Shown here: positions 41,503 through 51,170 of the stretch, piece after piece
How positions within the stretch are numbered: the stretch's first letter is position 1
Layout of the letters: each line of letters opens with the position of its first letter
Source of the DNA: CAYJAZ01 sp964371865
Lineage (GTDB): Bacteria > Desulfobacterota > Desulfovibrionia > Desulfovibrionales > Desulfovibrionaceae
Assembly: GCA_964371865.1 (NCBI GenBank)
Contig: CAYJOR010000002.1
Span: forward strand, 74,483-138,482
Direction: 5' to 3'
Length of the DNA: 64,000 nt
Notes under the pieces: generated by a model
The model's database searches: none
What the model was told of the DNA's origin: nothing
The model's input: the letters and a program-made list of their open reading frames with translations, nothing else
Made by a program: the position numbers and the translations under genes

Positions 41503-43995
41503 ATGAAAAACTTGCGAGTTTCCATAAAACTAATGCTTGGATTTGGTGTTATCACATCTTTATTGGTTGCTTTAGGCTATGTCGGTCATAATGCTATGAA
41601 GATAGCTGCGAAAGATGCAGACACTTTAGAATCTGTGTACATAGAAGAACTTTCTATTTATAATAGACTTTCTACCAGTGTTTCTAATATTGGCTATAAT
41701 ATTGTGCTATATCTTGGAACATCTAGTGACAGTGTTTATCAGACTGCAAAAGATACCATGACCTTAGTGCATAATGCTGAAAAAGACCTTAAAGCTCTTT
41801 CTAATTTAGACAATGATGACCCAAGAATAAATGAAATTGCAATATTTCTAAGAAATTTTTCTCCAAATTTATCTGAATACGAAACTCTTATTGGCTCTAC
41901 CTATCAAGCAAGACAATTATCACTAACAACATGGGACGAGGCTGCTAAAAAAGCTGAAAAAGCAGTTGAGGATTTAAATATTTACCTTGAAGCTGTTATG
42001 ACTGGAATAGGAACTGCTACAGAATACGGTCAAACAGAGAGTGCAGATGCGCTTACGGCTCTTGATATTGATACAATGGATTTAGTGAGCTATATTGGTC
42101 AATTTAGAATGCTGTTTGCAGATGCTTACTATAAAAAAAGTGCAGCGGAAGGTAATAAGTATTTGACTGATTTTGAAAAACGTTTTTCCGTATCATTAGA
42201 TTTACAGTCCACAATTCCTTACTCAAATATTACAGACCTTGCTAAAGTTATGAATGCAAGTATGAGTGATTATATTGCTTCTATTAAACTTGTAACTTCA
42301 GCTTGGGAAAAAGAAAGCTCTGTAAGCTCTGCTCGTGCAAACTCGTATCAAGCATTACTAGCACAAGTTAAAGAGAATGCTATCAAATTAACAAATGCTG
42401 CGGATTCAACTGCTGTCACCAATATAAATGACCTTGAAAATAGTATTGAATTTTTTCAATACATTTTATTAGCAATAGTCATTCTTACATTTATCATAAG
42501 CATATTACTCACAAGACAAATCACAGTTCCGATTGAACTCTGCATGAATTTTGCGAAAGAAATAGCAAAAGGTAATTTATCTTTCAAAATGAACCTCAAT
42601 CAACGTGATGAATTTGGTCAACTTGCTGACGCTCTACGAGTAATTCCTCAAAATCTAAATAATATTGTTCATGAATATAGCGAACTCAGTAAAAAAATTG
42701 CTACCGGTGATATCTCAGCTAAAGGCAATATAAGTAAGTTTAACGGTGACTTTAAAACACTCATGGAAGGTACAAATAAAATTACTGATAGCTACCTAAC
42801 AATTATTGAAAATGTTCCTTCTGCAGTAGTAATGCTTAACGCTCAAGAAAAAGTACAATATCTAAACGCTGCCGGAAGAAAGGCTTGTGGTAATGTTTTT
42901 GTTGATAAAACTTGTAAACAAATTATGAATCGTGAAGATAGCGGAACTCCTAGTGATGCCCTTGCAATTGCTGTAAGATCACGTAGACCAGCGAATGGAG
43001 AAACAATTGCTCATCCACAAATAGGAACAATTCATATTAAATACTTCGCGGTTCCTATGCTTGACGAAAAAGGTAACTTATTATCTATCATGCAGCTTAT
43101 CCTTGATGTTACCGATGAAAAGAAACTTCAAGAAACTATTCTTACAGTAGCACAAGAAGCATCTGAAATTGCTCAAAGAGTTGCTTCAACCTCAACTGAA
43201 TTAAGTGCACAAATAAGGCAAGCTGAACAAGCAGCTATGGCATCACTCGGTCAGGTAGAATCAACCTCTGTGGCTATGAATGAAATGACAAGCACTGTTC
43301 TTGAAGTTGCACGTAGCGCTGGTAATGCTTCTGGTGTAGCTAACGAAGCACGTACAAAAGCTGATAATGGTGCAAATATTGTTGAAGCTGTTGTATCAAG
43401 CATTGCAGGTGTTGACCAGCAAGCAAATCAACTAAAACAAGATATGCAACAACTCGGTCATGATGCGGAATCAATCAATACTATTATGAACGTTATTTCA
43501 GATATTGCAGACCAAACTAACTTACTTGCTCTTAACGCTGCTATCGAAGCTGCTCGAGCTGGTGAAGCCGGAAGAGGTTTTGCTGTTGTTGCGGATGAAG
43601 TTCGTAAACTTGCTGAAAAAACAATGAATGCTACTGTTGAAGTTGGAAATGCAATTAAAAGAGTACAAAGTAGTGTTGTCACCAATATGCAAAACGTTGA
43701 TAACTCAGTAAATAATATTGCACGAGCTACAGAACAAGCTCGCCTTGCCGGAACAAGTCTTGAAGAAATTCTTCACTTAGTTGATAACTCAGCCGATCAA
43801 GTTCGTTCAATAGCAACTGCGGCAGAAGAACAGTCAGCTACATCAGAAGAAATTAGTCAAAACCTTGATACCGTAACATCAAGTGCAAACACGATGTCGA
43901 TTACAATGAATGAGGCTGCTCAAGCAGTGAACGACCTCGCCGAGCAAGCTTCAAAACTCAACGATCTTATAGCTCAACTGCGTAAAACAAAGTAA
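41503..43995 (+). CDS. Methyl-accepting chemotaxis protein with helical sensor, HAMP and PAS
   Basis: An 830-residue chemoreceptor. TM1 at about 8-28; a periplasmic, helical-bundle-type sensor of about 280 residues; TM2 at about 322-340; HAMP to about 395; a PAS domain at about 430-535 (YLTIIENVPSAVVMLNAQEKVQYLNAAG, VTDEKKLQETI); then the signalling domain with hairpin tip DQTNLLALNAAIEAARAGEAGRGFAVVADEVRKLAEKT near 668-705. The embedded cytoplasmic PAS suggests energy or redox sensing beside the periplasmic ligand input. Single gene with a strong terminator. Confidence 0.93.
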   Translation: MKNLRVSIKLMLGFGVITSLLVALGYVGHNAMKIAAKDADTLESVYIEELSIYNRLSTSVSNIGYNIVLYLGTSSDSVYQTAKDTMTLVHNAEKDLKALSNLDNDDPRINEIAIFLRNFSPNLSEYETLIGSTYQARQLSLTTWDEAAKKAEKAVEDLNIYLEAVMTGIGTATEYGQTESADALTALDIDTMDLVSYIGQFRMLFADAYYKKSAAEGNKYLTDFEKRFSVSLDLQSTIPYSNITDLAKVMNASMSDYIASIKLVTSAWEKESSVSSARANSYQALLAQVKENAIKLTNAADSTAVTNINDLENSIEFFQYILLAIVILTFIISILLTRQITVPIELCMNFAKEIAKGNLSFKMNLNQRDEFGQLADALRVIPQNLNNIVHEYSELSKKIATGDISAKGNISKFNGDFKTLMEGTNKITDSYLTIIENVPSAVVMLNAQEKVQYLNAAGRKACGNVFVDKTCKQIMNREDSGTPSDALAIAVRSRRPANGETIAHPQIGTIHIKYFAVPMLDEKGNLLSIMQLILDVTDEKKLQETILTVAQEASEIAQRVASTSTELSAQIRQAEQAAMASLGQVESTSVAMNEMTSTVLEVARSAGNASGVANEARTKADNGANIVEAVVSSIAGVDQQANQLKQDMQQLGHDAESINTIMNVISDIADQTNLLALNAAIEAARAGEAGRGFAVVADEVRKLAEKTMNATVEVGNAIKRVQSSVVTNMQNVDNSVNNIARATEQARLAGTSLEEILHLVDNSADQVRSIATAAEEQSATSEEISQNLDTVTSSANTMSITMNEAAQAVNDLAEQASKLNDLIAQLRKTK

Positions 43996-44015
43996 TCTCG
44001 TAAATATAAATCACT

Positions 44016-44060
44016 AAAAAGGGAAAATCTAACTTCTTGCTAGATTTTCCCTTTTTTTTA
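44016..44060 (+). terminator. Bidirectional terminator between chemoreceptor and ppx
   Basis: A perfect 15-bp stem AAAAGGGAAAATCTA/TAGATTTTCCCTTTT, nine-base loop, T-run on the plus side and T-rich on the minus side; it serves both convergent genes. Confidence 0.9.
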
Positions 44061-44086
44061 TTAATTTAGAAAGATATCTAAAATCA

Positions 44087-45655
44087 TTATGTAGAGAACA
44101 ATATAGATAGTTTTCTATTAAAGACTTTTTCAACTGTCTTTTGCATTGCTCTAACAGCATTTTCTTCAATTAAACTTGGAGAGAATTGTTGAGCATAAAG
44201 AATAAGCTCCTTGCCCTCATCATGAAAAGCAGCTTCATAGATATGTTGCCTATGCAACTTTTCCATACTTTCAGCGATTGCAAGAAAACTTGAATAGAGC
44301 GTAATCTGCTCTTTTATTTCTTCACTCAAAACGTTGAAAATATCATACTTACGTGATGGTTTCTTATTTTGGAAAAATGTAAGTAAGGCTATATATTCCT
44401 TTTCTTCTTCCGTAAAACCAAGTAGCTCGCTGTGAGATATAATATAGTAAGAATGTGCGTAATGTTTTGTATAGGAAATTGATATCCCAATGTCGTGCAA
44501 AATTGCAGCATAATTAAGATATTCTCTCCAGCGTTCATTATAAGAAATAAGCCCGCTATCCACAGCAGAATCGTGAAGCATTAGCGCAAGAGCTTTTACA
44601 TGTTCAGAATGTTTTTTTTCATAATGAAAAGCTTGAGCAAGAAATTCTACACTCTGTTTTCTTGTATTCTTTCTGGATTTATGGATAGGAAGTTGCTTAT
44701 TTTTTATATAATCAGCTAATGCACCATGTTGTAAGTTTTGATGACTTATCGTGATTTTTTTTAGTCCAAGCTGCTCTAAAAGAGTAAGCAGTATAGCAGA
44801 ACCTGCAACAAGCACCTCTGCTCTTCTATTGCTAAGCCCAGGAAGATTTTCTCTCTCTTCCGACGTTAGAGTGCATACATATCTAGAAACTTCACGTAAA
44901 CTTTCCAATGATAATACATTAGGATCACTCGACGGTTTTACTGGTAAATCAAGCTTTTGTGATAGTTCTAGTAAGGCAATCGCAGTACCTGAACTCGCCA
45001 CAACCTCTACAAGATTATATTCAACAAGTGATTGGAAGGCATGAGCGGAAGTTTGACGAACATATTCTTTCATCTTTTCAAATTCTTGCGGTCTTACTTT
45101 GCCTTTATTTTCGCTCATAAAGCGATTTGTAAGCATAACACAGCCAAGTGAAAGCGAATCTAAAAAGAGATATTCTAATGAATGCCCCACAATAAGTTCT
45201 GTGCTTCCTCCACCTATATCAATAAAAATTCTAAGCCCAAAAGTGTGTGGCAAACCGCTGCTTACACCAAGATAAATCAGTCTTGCTTCTTCATGTCCGG
45301 ATACAACATTCAGTTGAATACCTGTTTCTTTCAAAACTCTTTGTACAAAATCTTTACCATTATCTGCTCGGCGCACGGCTGCGGTTGCAATGGCTTGAAT
45401 TGATGTAACATTATATTGTTTACAGGTTTCAGCAAAAGACTTTAAAACATCTATGGTTCTTAGAATTGCAGGTTCTTGTAATTGTTTTGACTCGAAGGAA
45501 TTTTCCCCTAAGCGTACCATAAATTTTACTTGCAAAACAACAGCAGGAGTTTTTCCGGGCTCTAAGTGCGCAATCATAAGGCGAGCAGAGTTAGAACCAA
45601 GATCAATTATCCCAACAAATTCTTCAATATCAGTGAGTTGACTTGAGAAGGTCAC
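44087..45655 (-). CDS. ppx: Exopolyphosphatase / pppGpp phosphohydrolase (Ppx/GppA)
   Basis: A 522-residue protein: actin-fold half with FVGIIDLGSNSARLMIA (phosphate 1), GHEEARLIYLGV, and FIDIGGGSTELIVG (phosphate 2); the C-terminal half (about 320-500) has the HD-like helical domain (YAAILHDIGISISYTKHYAHSYYIIS). It hydrolyses terminal phosphate of polyphosphate and possibly pppGpp. Last gene of ppk1-HD-ppx, two bases after the HD protein gene. Confidence 0.93.
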   Translation of the reverse strand: MTFSSQLTDIEEFVGIIDLGSNSARLMIAHLEPGKTPAVVLQVKFMVRLGENSFESKQLQEPAILRTIDVLKSFAETCKQYNVTSIQAIATAAVRRADNGKDFVQRVLKETGIQLNVVSGHEEARLIYLGVSSGLPHTFGLRIFIDIGGGSTELIVGHSLEYLFLDSLSLGCVMLTNRFMSENKGKVRPQEFEKMKEYVRQTSAHAFQSLVEYNLVEVVASSGTAIALLELSQKLDLPVKPSSDPNVLSLESLREVSRYVCTLTSEERENLPGLSNRRAEVLVAGSAILLTLLEQLGLKKITISHQNLQHGALADYIKNKQLPIHKSRKNTRKQSVEFLAQAFHYEKKHSEHVKALALMLHDSAVDSGLISYNERWREYLNYAAILHDIGISISYTKHYAHSYYIISHSELLGFTEEEKEYIALLTFFQNKKPSRKYDIFNVLSEEIKEQITLYSSFLAIAESMEKLHRQHIYEAAFHDEGKELILYAQQFSPSLIEENAVRAMQKTVEKVFNRKLSILFST

Positions 45656-45657
45656 TA

Positions 45658-46533
45658 TTATTTCCTTGTTGTATTATCTACTTTACATTCCAAAACTCTC
45701 TTAAAAGTGTCTTGAAATAATTGTTTTTTCACTCCAACTCTTTCTTTTTCTGCGGCGCATGAACTATCGCAATCTAAAGTAAGGAGGACTGTTTTTTCTT
45801 CAATTTTTACTTTCACACTTTTTACTAAAGCCATGTGTGAAAAATCAAGCGCATCAGCAATACGAATGATAGAAGCAAGCTTTGTAACTATCTTCTGTTC
45901 ACTTTTTGATAACTTTTTATAAATTGTGTGTCTTGAAGAGGGTTCACTCTTTCTATGATAACGAGCCACACAAGCAATTAATCGTGCAGTTTTTTTATCA
46001 ATTCCATCTAATTTTTTTCTGAGAAGAGCATTGATTTCATCTTGAAGATAGCTATCTATACTATCATCAGCCGGTATAAATTTACCCTTTTTTACAAAAT
46101 TATAGATAATATCAGCCGATGCTTTATGATGACTACCCTGTCCATAAATCCAACCAAGATCATGCAATTGTGCTGCTAAACATAATATTTTATTATATTC
46201 AGCCGAAAGTTCATGCACCGGAAGAAGAGCTTTGAAAAGAGCATCACAGAAATTTTCAACACGTCTAGAATGAACAATAATTTTACTAAGTAACAATGAA
46301 GATTTACTAAATCTATCTTCAGGTTCAGGCTTAATGATTTTTATTGCTTTTCTTGGTGTTTCTTCTTCAACGTTATTACTTTTCGGTTCACTAGTTATTG
46401 CTTTTGCAATGACTTCTTTCTTCTCTACTACTTGAATAGCTTCATCTTGTGGAATTTCAAGAAGTTCTTGACTTTCAATAGGTTTAGCTTTTTCTGTAGA
46501 TTTATTTCCCTTAATCACTTTCTTAGGTGACAT
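45658..46533 (-). CDS. Stand-alone HD-domain protein resembling the Ppx C-terminal domain
   Basis: A 291-residue protein. Residues 1 to about 75 are a charged K/E-rich tail; the rest is an HD domain with KIIVHSRRVENFCDALF, CLAAQLHDLGWIYGQGSHHKAS, IACVARYHRKSEPSSRH and IIRIADALDFSHMALVKSVKV, the wording seen in the C-terminal domain of Ppx/GppA proteins. HD and HH ligands are intact, so phosphohydrolase activity is plausible. It sits between ppk1 and ppx with one- and two-base gaps, so it almost certainly belongs to polyphosphate or (p)ppGpp turnover. Substrate unknown. Confidence 0.82.
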   Translation of the reverse strand: MSPKKVIKGNKSTEKAKPIESQELLEIPQDEAIQVVEKKEVIAKAITSEPKSNNVEEETPRKAIKIIKPEPEDRFSKSSLLLSKIIVHSRRVENFCDALFKALLPVHELSAEYNKILCLAAQLHDLGWIYGQGSHHKASADIIYNFVKKGKFIPADDSIDSYLQDEINALLRKKLDGIDKKTARLIACVARYHRKSEPSSRHTIYKKLSKSEQKIVTKLASIIRIADALDFSHMALVKSVKVKIEEKTVLLTLDCDSSCAAEKERVGVKKQLFQDTFKRVLECKVDNTTRK

Positions 46534-46534
46534 T

Positions 46535-48703
46535 TTACTTCCCCTTCTTTTTTGAGTGCTTAATCAAATATTCTTGTATATCTACAAGACCTTTTTGATT
46601 CTCATTTTTTCTGCTGTAAGTGCCATCTTCATGTAAATAGTACGCATTGCTATCTTCACGAAAATAAGGACAAAGTATTGAATTATAAATATATTTACTG
46701 ATTTCTTGATCAAGTATAGGAGCAATAACTTCAATACGTCTATCAAGGTTACGCATCATAAGATCAGCACTACCAATATATATTTTTCTGTTACCGTTAT
46801 TATGGAAGCAGAACACGCGTGAGTGTTCTAAAAATCTTCCAACAATACTAGTTACTTCAATATTTTCACTTACACCTTTAATATTTGGGCGGAGGCTGCA
46901 CACTCCGCGAACTTGTAAACGTACTTTTACGCCGGCTTGAGATGCTTTATACAACTTACGTATAAAATGTTCATCAACAAGTTGATTGCATTTTATATGA
47001 ATTTCACCGTTTTCATGTTTCTTATGTGACTGAATTTCTTCCTCAATCGCATGGATTAATCCTTTACGAGTAGATGTTGGAGAAACTAAAATACGTCTAT
47101 AATCTTCTTTTTTAGCGTATCCTGTCATAACATTGAATAAATCACTTACATCGGAACAAATCTGTTGCTCAGATGTTATAATTCCCATATCTGTATAGAT
47201 TTTAGAGGTAGATGGATTATAGTTTCCTGTTCCTATATGTACGTATCTATTAACTTTATTTCCTTCTTTTCTCACAACAAGGCAAAGCTTAGCATGGATC
47301 TTCATATTAGGAATTCCATATACAACATGGACACCGGCTTTTTCAAGTTCTTCCGCCCAAGTGATATTTTGTTCTTCATCAAACCTTGCTTTAAGTTCAA
47401 CAACTGCGGTTACTTGCTTACCAAGTCTACGTGCATCCATAAGAGCTTTAACGATTGGAGAATCCTTGCCCGTTCTATAAAGCGTTTGTTTTATAGCAAT
47501 TACATTTGGATCTTCACAAGATTTTCTTATAAATTCTTGAATTGAAAAGAAGTTATCATATGGCATATGAAGAAAGACGTCTTTTTCATTTAAGGCTTCA
47601 AACATAGTTTCTATGTTTCCTTCGGTGAAAAATTCGTGCATACGTCGTTTATATGGTGGATATTTCAAATTTGGCTTATCAAGCCCTGAAAGACCTATCA
47701 TTTCTGAAAATGCCAAAATTCCTTTAATTTTATACACTTGGAATGAACGTAAATCCAATTTTTTTGTAAGAAATTGTACAAGCTCGCTTGGCATGCTATT
47801 ATTTATTTCGAGACGAATAACATTACCAAATCTTCGTTGATCAACCATATGTTGCACTGTCTTGAGAAGATCGTGCGCTTCATCTTCCTCTATTTTGATA
47901 TCAGTATTACGTGTTATTCTAAAAAGTCCTACAGTTTCAACATGATATCCTGTAAACAAACTTGCAATATTTGCACGAATAATATCTTCAAGCAAAATGA
48001 TATCGCACTGACGAAGCATTGAAGGTTTTGCTAAATCTTCAACTTCATCATAATTTTTTTGACGCGGTACAATTATAAAACGCGGAACGTTATTAGGACA
48101 TTTTAATCTTGCATAATGATCTGTATTTTTATCACTTTTAAGTTTGACTATAAAGTTTAAGCTTAAATTTGATATTATCGGCATTGGATGTGTTGGATCG
48201 ATAGCTTGCGGTGTAAGTACTGGATATATTTCATCATGATAATAATCATCAACAAATTTCTTTTGATTATCATTCAAGCTTCCGTATTTTTTTATAGACA
48301 CCCCTTTCTCTTGCAACTGTTTAGATAAATTTTTGCTCCAGTGCACATATCCTTTATGGAGTTGCTCTAGTGTTGCTTTACGGATAAGCGCAAGTTGGCG
48401 TGCAGGAGTGGTTTTATCCGGACCTACAGTTTCTACATTATTAATATATTGTAAAAAAACGTTAGCAACACGCACCATAAAAAACTCATCAAGATTATTA
48501 TGATAAATTGAAAGAAATTTGAGTTGTTCCAAAAGTGGAGTATTACTATCCAAAGCTTCATTTAAAACTTTTAAATTGAAGTCTAGCCAGTTTACATCTC
48601 TATTTATATAAAACGATGGACAAGTCAAATCTTCCTTGCAGTTGGGGGTAACTTCAGTTGCGATTTCTAATTCGGTTTCTGTTTCAGCAGCATTTTTATT
48701 CAT
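46535..48703 (-). CDS. ppk1: Polyphosphate kinase 1
   Basis: A 722-residue PPK1: the N-terminal domain contains WLDFNLKVLNEALD and FLSIYHNNLDEFFMVRVANV; phospholipase-D-like halves carry IAIKQTLYRTG, the autophosphorylated His470 in NMKIHAKLCLVVR, YVHIGTGNYNPSTSKIYTD, and IYIGSADLMMRNLDRRIEVI. Reversible synthesis of polyphosphate from ATP. Strong GGAGG ribosome site. First gene of a three-gene operon and divergent from the DUF368 gene. Confidence 0.97.
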   Translation of the reverse strand: MNKNAAETETELEIATEVTPNCKEDLTCPSFYINRDVNWLDFNLKVLNEALDSNTPLLEQLKFLSIYHNNLDEFFMVRVANVFLQYINNVETVGPDKTTPARQLALIRKATLEQLHKGYVHWSKNLSKQLQEKGVSIKKYGSLNDNQKKFVDDYYHDEIYPVLTPQAIDPTHPMPIISNLSLNFIVKLKSDKNTDHYARLKCPNNVPRFIIVPRQKNYDEVEDLAKPSMLRQCDIILLEDIIRANIASLFTGYHVETVGLFRITRNTDIKIEEDEAHDLLKTVQHMVDQRRFGNVIRLEINNSMPSELVQFLTKKLDLRSFQVYKIKGILAFSEMIGLSGLDKPNLKYPPYKRRMHEFFTEGNIETMFEALNEKDVFLHMPYDNFFSIQEFIRKSCEDPNVIAIKQTLYRTGKDSPIVKALMDARRLGKQVTAVVELKARFDEEQNITWAEELEKAGVHVVYGIPNMKIHAKLCLVVRKEGNKVNRYVHIGTGNYNPSTSKIYTDMGIITSEQQICSDVSDLFNVMTGYAKKEDYRRILVSPTSTRKGLIHAIEEEIQSHKKHENGEIHIKCNQLVDEHFIRKLYKASQAGVKVRLQVRGVCSLRPNIKGVSENIEVTSIVGRFLEHSRVFCFHNNGNRKIYIGSADLMMRNLDRRIEVIAPILDQEISKYIYNSILCPYFREDSNAYYLHEDGTYSRKNENQKGLVDIQEYLIKHSKKKGK

Positions 48704-48847
48704 AATGAACCTCCAAATCTAAAGAAGATATATAATTTTCATATGTTACAATAATATTACAATTTAAAGCTATATGTAAAAAAAGTTGATTGACTTTTTT
48801 TTTGACAGCGATAATACTCAATGAAATTTCACCTTAAAGAGAGTATA

Positions 48848-49699
48848 ATGGAAAATTCAAATAAAATAAAGATGTTTAAATACTACTTATGCGGTTTGGC
48901 TATGGGTGCAGCTGATGTTGTTCCTGGCGTATCAGGAGGAACAATTGCTTTTATAACAGGCATTTACAATAATTTACTTAATGCAATAGAAAGTATAGAT
49001 GTTAAATTTTTAAAATTATTTTTTTCAGGAAAGTTTAAAGAAGCATTTTCAAAAATACCTTGGTCTTTTCTTATTCCTTTACTTTTAGGAATTGGAACTG
49101 CTATTTTCTCTCTTGCAAAGTTTATTCTTTATCTTCTTGCTACACACCCTTTATTTATTTGGACATTTTTCTTAGGTCTGATTTTAGCCTCTGTATTAAT
49201 TCTCTATAAAGAGCTCCCTGAAAAGAACATAAAAAACTTTATTATATTTTTAATTGGTAGCATATTTGCTTGGAATATTTCAGTTCTTACCCCAATGGAG
49301 ACTCCAAACACACCATTTTTAATATTTTTATCTGGCGCAATTGCTATTTGTGCTATGATCTTACCCGGAATTTCAGGATCTTTCTTACTTGTTGTTTTAG
49401 GAAAATACCAGTTTGTGCTTGGTGCAATATCAAACCTCGACTTCGTATCTCTTGGATTATTCGGAGCTGGTGCAATATGCGGAATCCTCTCTTTTGTAAG
49501 AATCCTCACCTATGCTCTCAATAATTTTTACAGCTTTACTATTGCCTTATTGACCGGAATTATGTTCGGTTCACTTAGACGAATTATTGCGTCTCTTCCA
49601 CCATTGGAGTTTGATATCTCACTCTTCTACGCTCTGATTTGCACGATAGTCGGCATTGCTGTTCCTTTACTATTACAGAAAGTTGCAGACAAAAAATAA
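48848..49699 (+). CDS. DUF368 polyprenyl-phosphate transporter (PopT-like)
   Basis: About 283 residues with eight or so membrane segments and the family motif AMGAADVVPGVSGGTIAFITGIYN at the start, repeated in weaker form as AICAMILPGISGSFLLVVLGKY, an inverted-repeat carrier layout. DUF368 proteins have been linked to recycling of undecaprenyl phosphate across the inner membrane. I chose the ATG preceded by AAAGAGAG; an ATG nine codons upstream lacks a ribosome site. Divergent from ppk1, convergent with radA. Confidence 0.85.
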   Translation: MENSNKIKMFKYYLCGLAMGAADVVPGVSGGTIAFITGIYNNLLNAIESIDVKFLKLFFSGKFKEAFSKIPWSFLIPLLLGIGTAIFSLAKFILYLLATHPLFIWTFFLGLILASVLILYKELPEKNIKNFIIFLIGSIFAWNISVLTPMETPNTPFLIFLSGAIAICAMILPGISGSFLLVVLGKYQFVLGAISNLDFVSLGLFGAGAICGILSFVRILTYALNNFYSFTIALLTGIMFGSLRRIIASLPPLEFDISLFYALICTIVGIAVPLLLQKVADKK

Positions 49700-49748
49700 T
49701 AGATAAACTTAAGTCGATTTTCTAAATTAAGAGTTTTAGAAAAAAAGC

Positions 49749-51083
49749 CTAATCCTTAAATAAATACTGCTGAAAATCAACAAGAGTTGTATTTTTATTT
49801 TTACTGGTATTAGGGTAAACTATCGGCTTATAACCAAGTTTTTCTGCTTGATTTTTTCTGATATCTTGCGCCTGAGTCGGTCTAATTTGACCGTTTAAAT
49901 CTATTTCACCCCAAAAAACAGCTTTTTCAGGAAGTGGTTTATCGTAGAAAGATGACAAGATTGCAGCTACTAAAGCCAAGTCTATACCTGGATCTTGTAG
50001 CTTTATACCACCGCCAAGTTTTGCATAAATATCAACCTGAGAAAAATTTAATTTAAGTCTTTTTTCAAGAACAGCAAGCAAAAGATGCAGTCTATTCAAG
50101 TCAAATCCAAGCGCAGTTCTACGTGGAATTGAAAGGAATGAATGGGATACAAGTGCTTGAACTTCCACAGCTATAGGGCGATGAGACTCTAAAGCCATTA
50201 CTACTGCAGTACCTGAAAGTGACGGATTACGAGCTTCTAAAAATAGAGTCGATGGGTCGTCAACAACACTCAATCCCTCTTCCTCCATACGAAAAACAAG
50301 TAATTCATGATTCGGTCCAAATCTATTTTTAAGAACTCTAAATAATCTGAGCCCTTGCCTTCTATCGCCCTCAAGAGAAATTACAGTATCAACACTATGT
50401 TCAAGAAGTCGGGGACCTGCAAGAGTGTTTTCTTTCGTAACATGCCCAACTAACACAAGAACTACATTATTTTGTTTACAAGCTTCAATCAACTCTGTTG
50501 CAACCGCTTTGACTTGAGAAACATTACCGGCAAGTCCTACTGCTTCCTCACTCAAAAGAGTTTGGACAGAATCTACAATAAGTAAATCGGGCGCAGTATT
50601 AGCCGAAAGTAGCGGAAGTACATCTGCAGTTGAATTTGTAGATAAAGCCAAAAGATTTTGATGAAGCACATTCAATCTTTCAGCTCTTCCTTTAATTTGA
50701 ACAAGCGTTTCTTCACCGCTTACATAAAGAACATTTTTTCCGGCATTTGCAACAGAACCGGCAAGTTGTAAAAGTAAGGTAGATTTACCAATTCCTGGTT
50801 CACCACCAAGTAAAATAGCAGCACCGGGCATTAATCCTTTTCCTAAAATAGCATCAAGAGCTTCTATTCCAGAAGAAAAAGGTTCTGAATGTTCGGTAGA
50901 TACATCTCCCAAAATTTGCGGTTTTCTTGAATTTTCATATGACTTTGTTGCAGTCTTTTTTTGTGTACTCTGCACAACAGCTTCAAGCGTGTTCCATGAT
51001 TGACAATTAGAGCACTGCCCCTGCCATTGAGAAAACTGTTTACCGCACTCTGAACAGATATATACTTCTTTTATTTTTTTCAT
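49749..51083 (-). CDS. radA: DNA repair protein RadA (branch-migration ATPase)
   Basis: A 444-residue protein: N-terminal C4 zinc finger (CSECGKQFSQWQGQCSNC), Walker A GGEPGIGKSTLLLQ near 93, the KNRFG motif (LKNRFGPNHE) near 250 and the C-terminal Lon-protease-like domain (LGGGIKLQDPGIDLALVAAILSS). Stimulates strand exchange and branch migration with RecA. Good length. It lies 87 bp downstream of lipB-lipA on the same strand. Confidence 0.96.
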   Translation of the reverse strand: MKKIKEVYICSECGKQFSQWQGQCSNCQSWNTLEAVVQSTQKKTATKSYENSRKPQILGDVSTEHSEPFSSGIEALDAILGKGLMPGAAILLGGEPGIGKSTLLLQLAGSVANAGKNVLYVSGEETLVQIKGRAERLNVLHQNLLALSTNSTADVLPLLSANTAPDLLIVDSVQTLLSEEAVGLAGNVSQVKAVATELIEACKQNNVVLVLVGHVTKENTLAGPRLLEHSVDTVISLEGDRRQGLRLFRVLKNRFGPNHELLVFRMEEEGLSVVDDPSTLFLEARNPSLSGTAVVMALESHRPIAVEVQALVSHSFLSIPRRTALGFDLNRLHLLLAVLEKRLKLNFSQVDIYAKLGGGIKLQDPGIDLALVAAILSSFYDKPLPEKAVFWGEIDLNGQIRPTQAQDIRKNQAEKLGYKPIVYPNTSKNKNTTLVDFQQYLFKD

Positions 51084-51170
51084 TATTTAGATTAATCTAC
51101 TTTGCTTTTTGCAACTTTATTATATGTTATAACCCTATCAGACTATATCAGCTTAGGATAACTTTCTATA

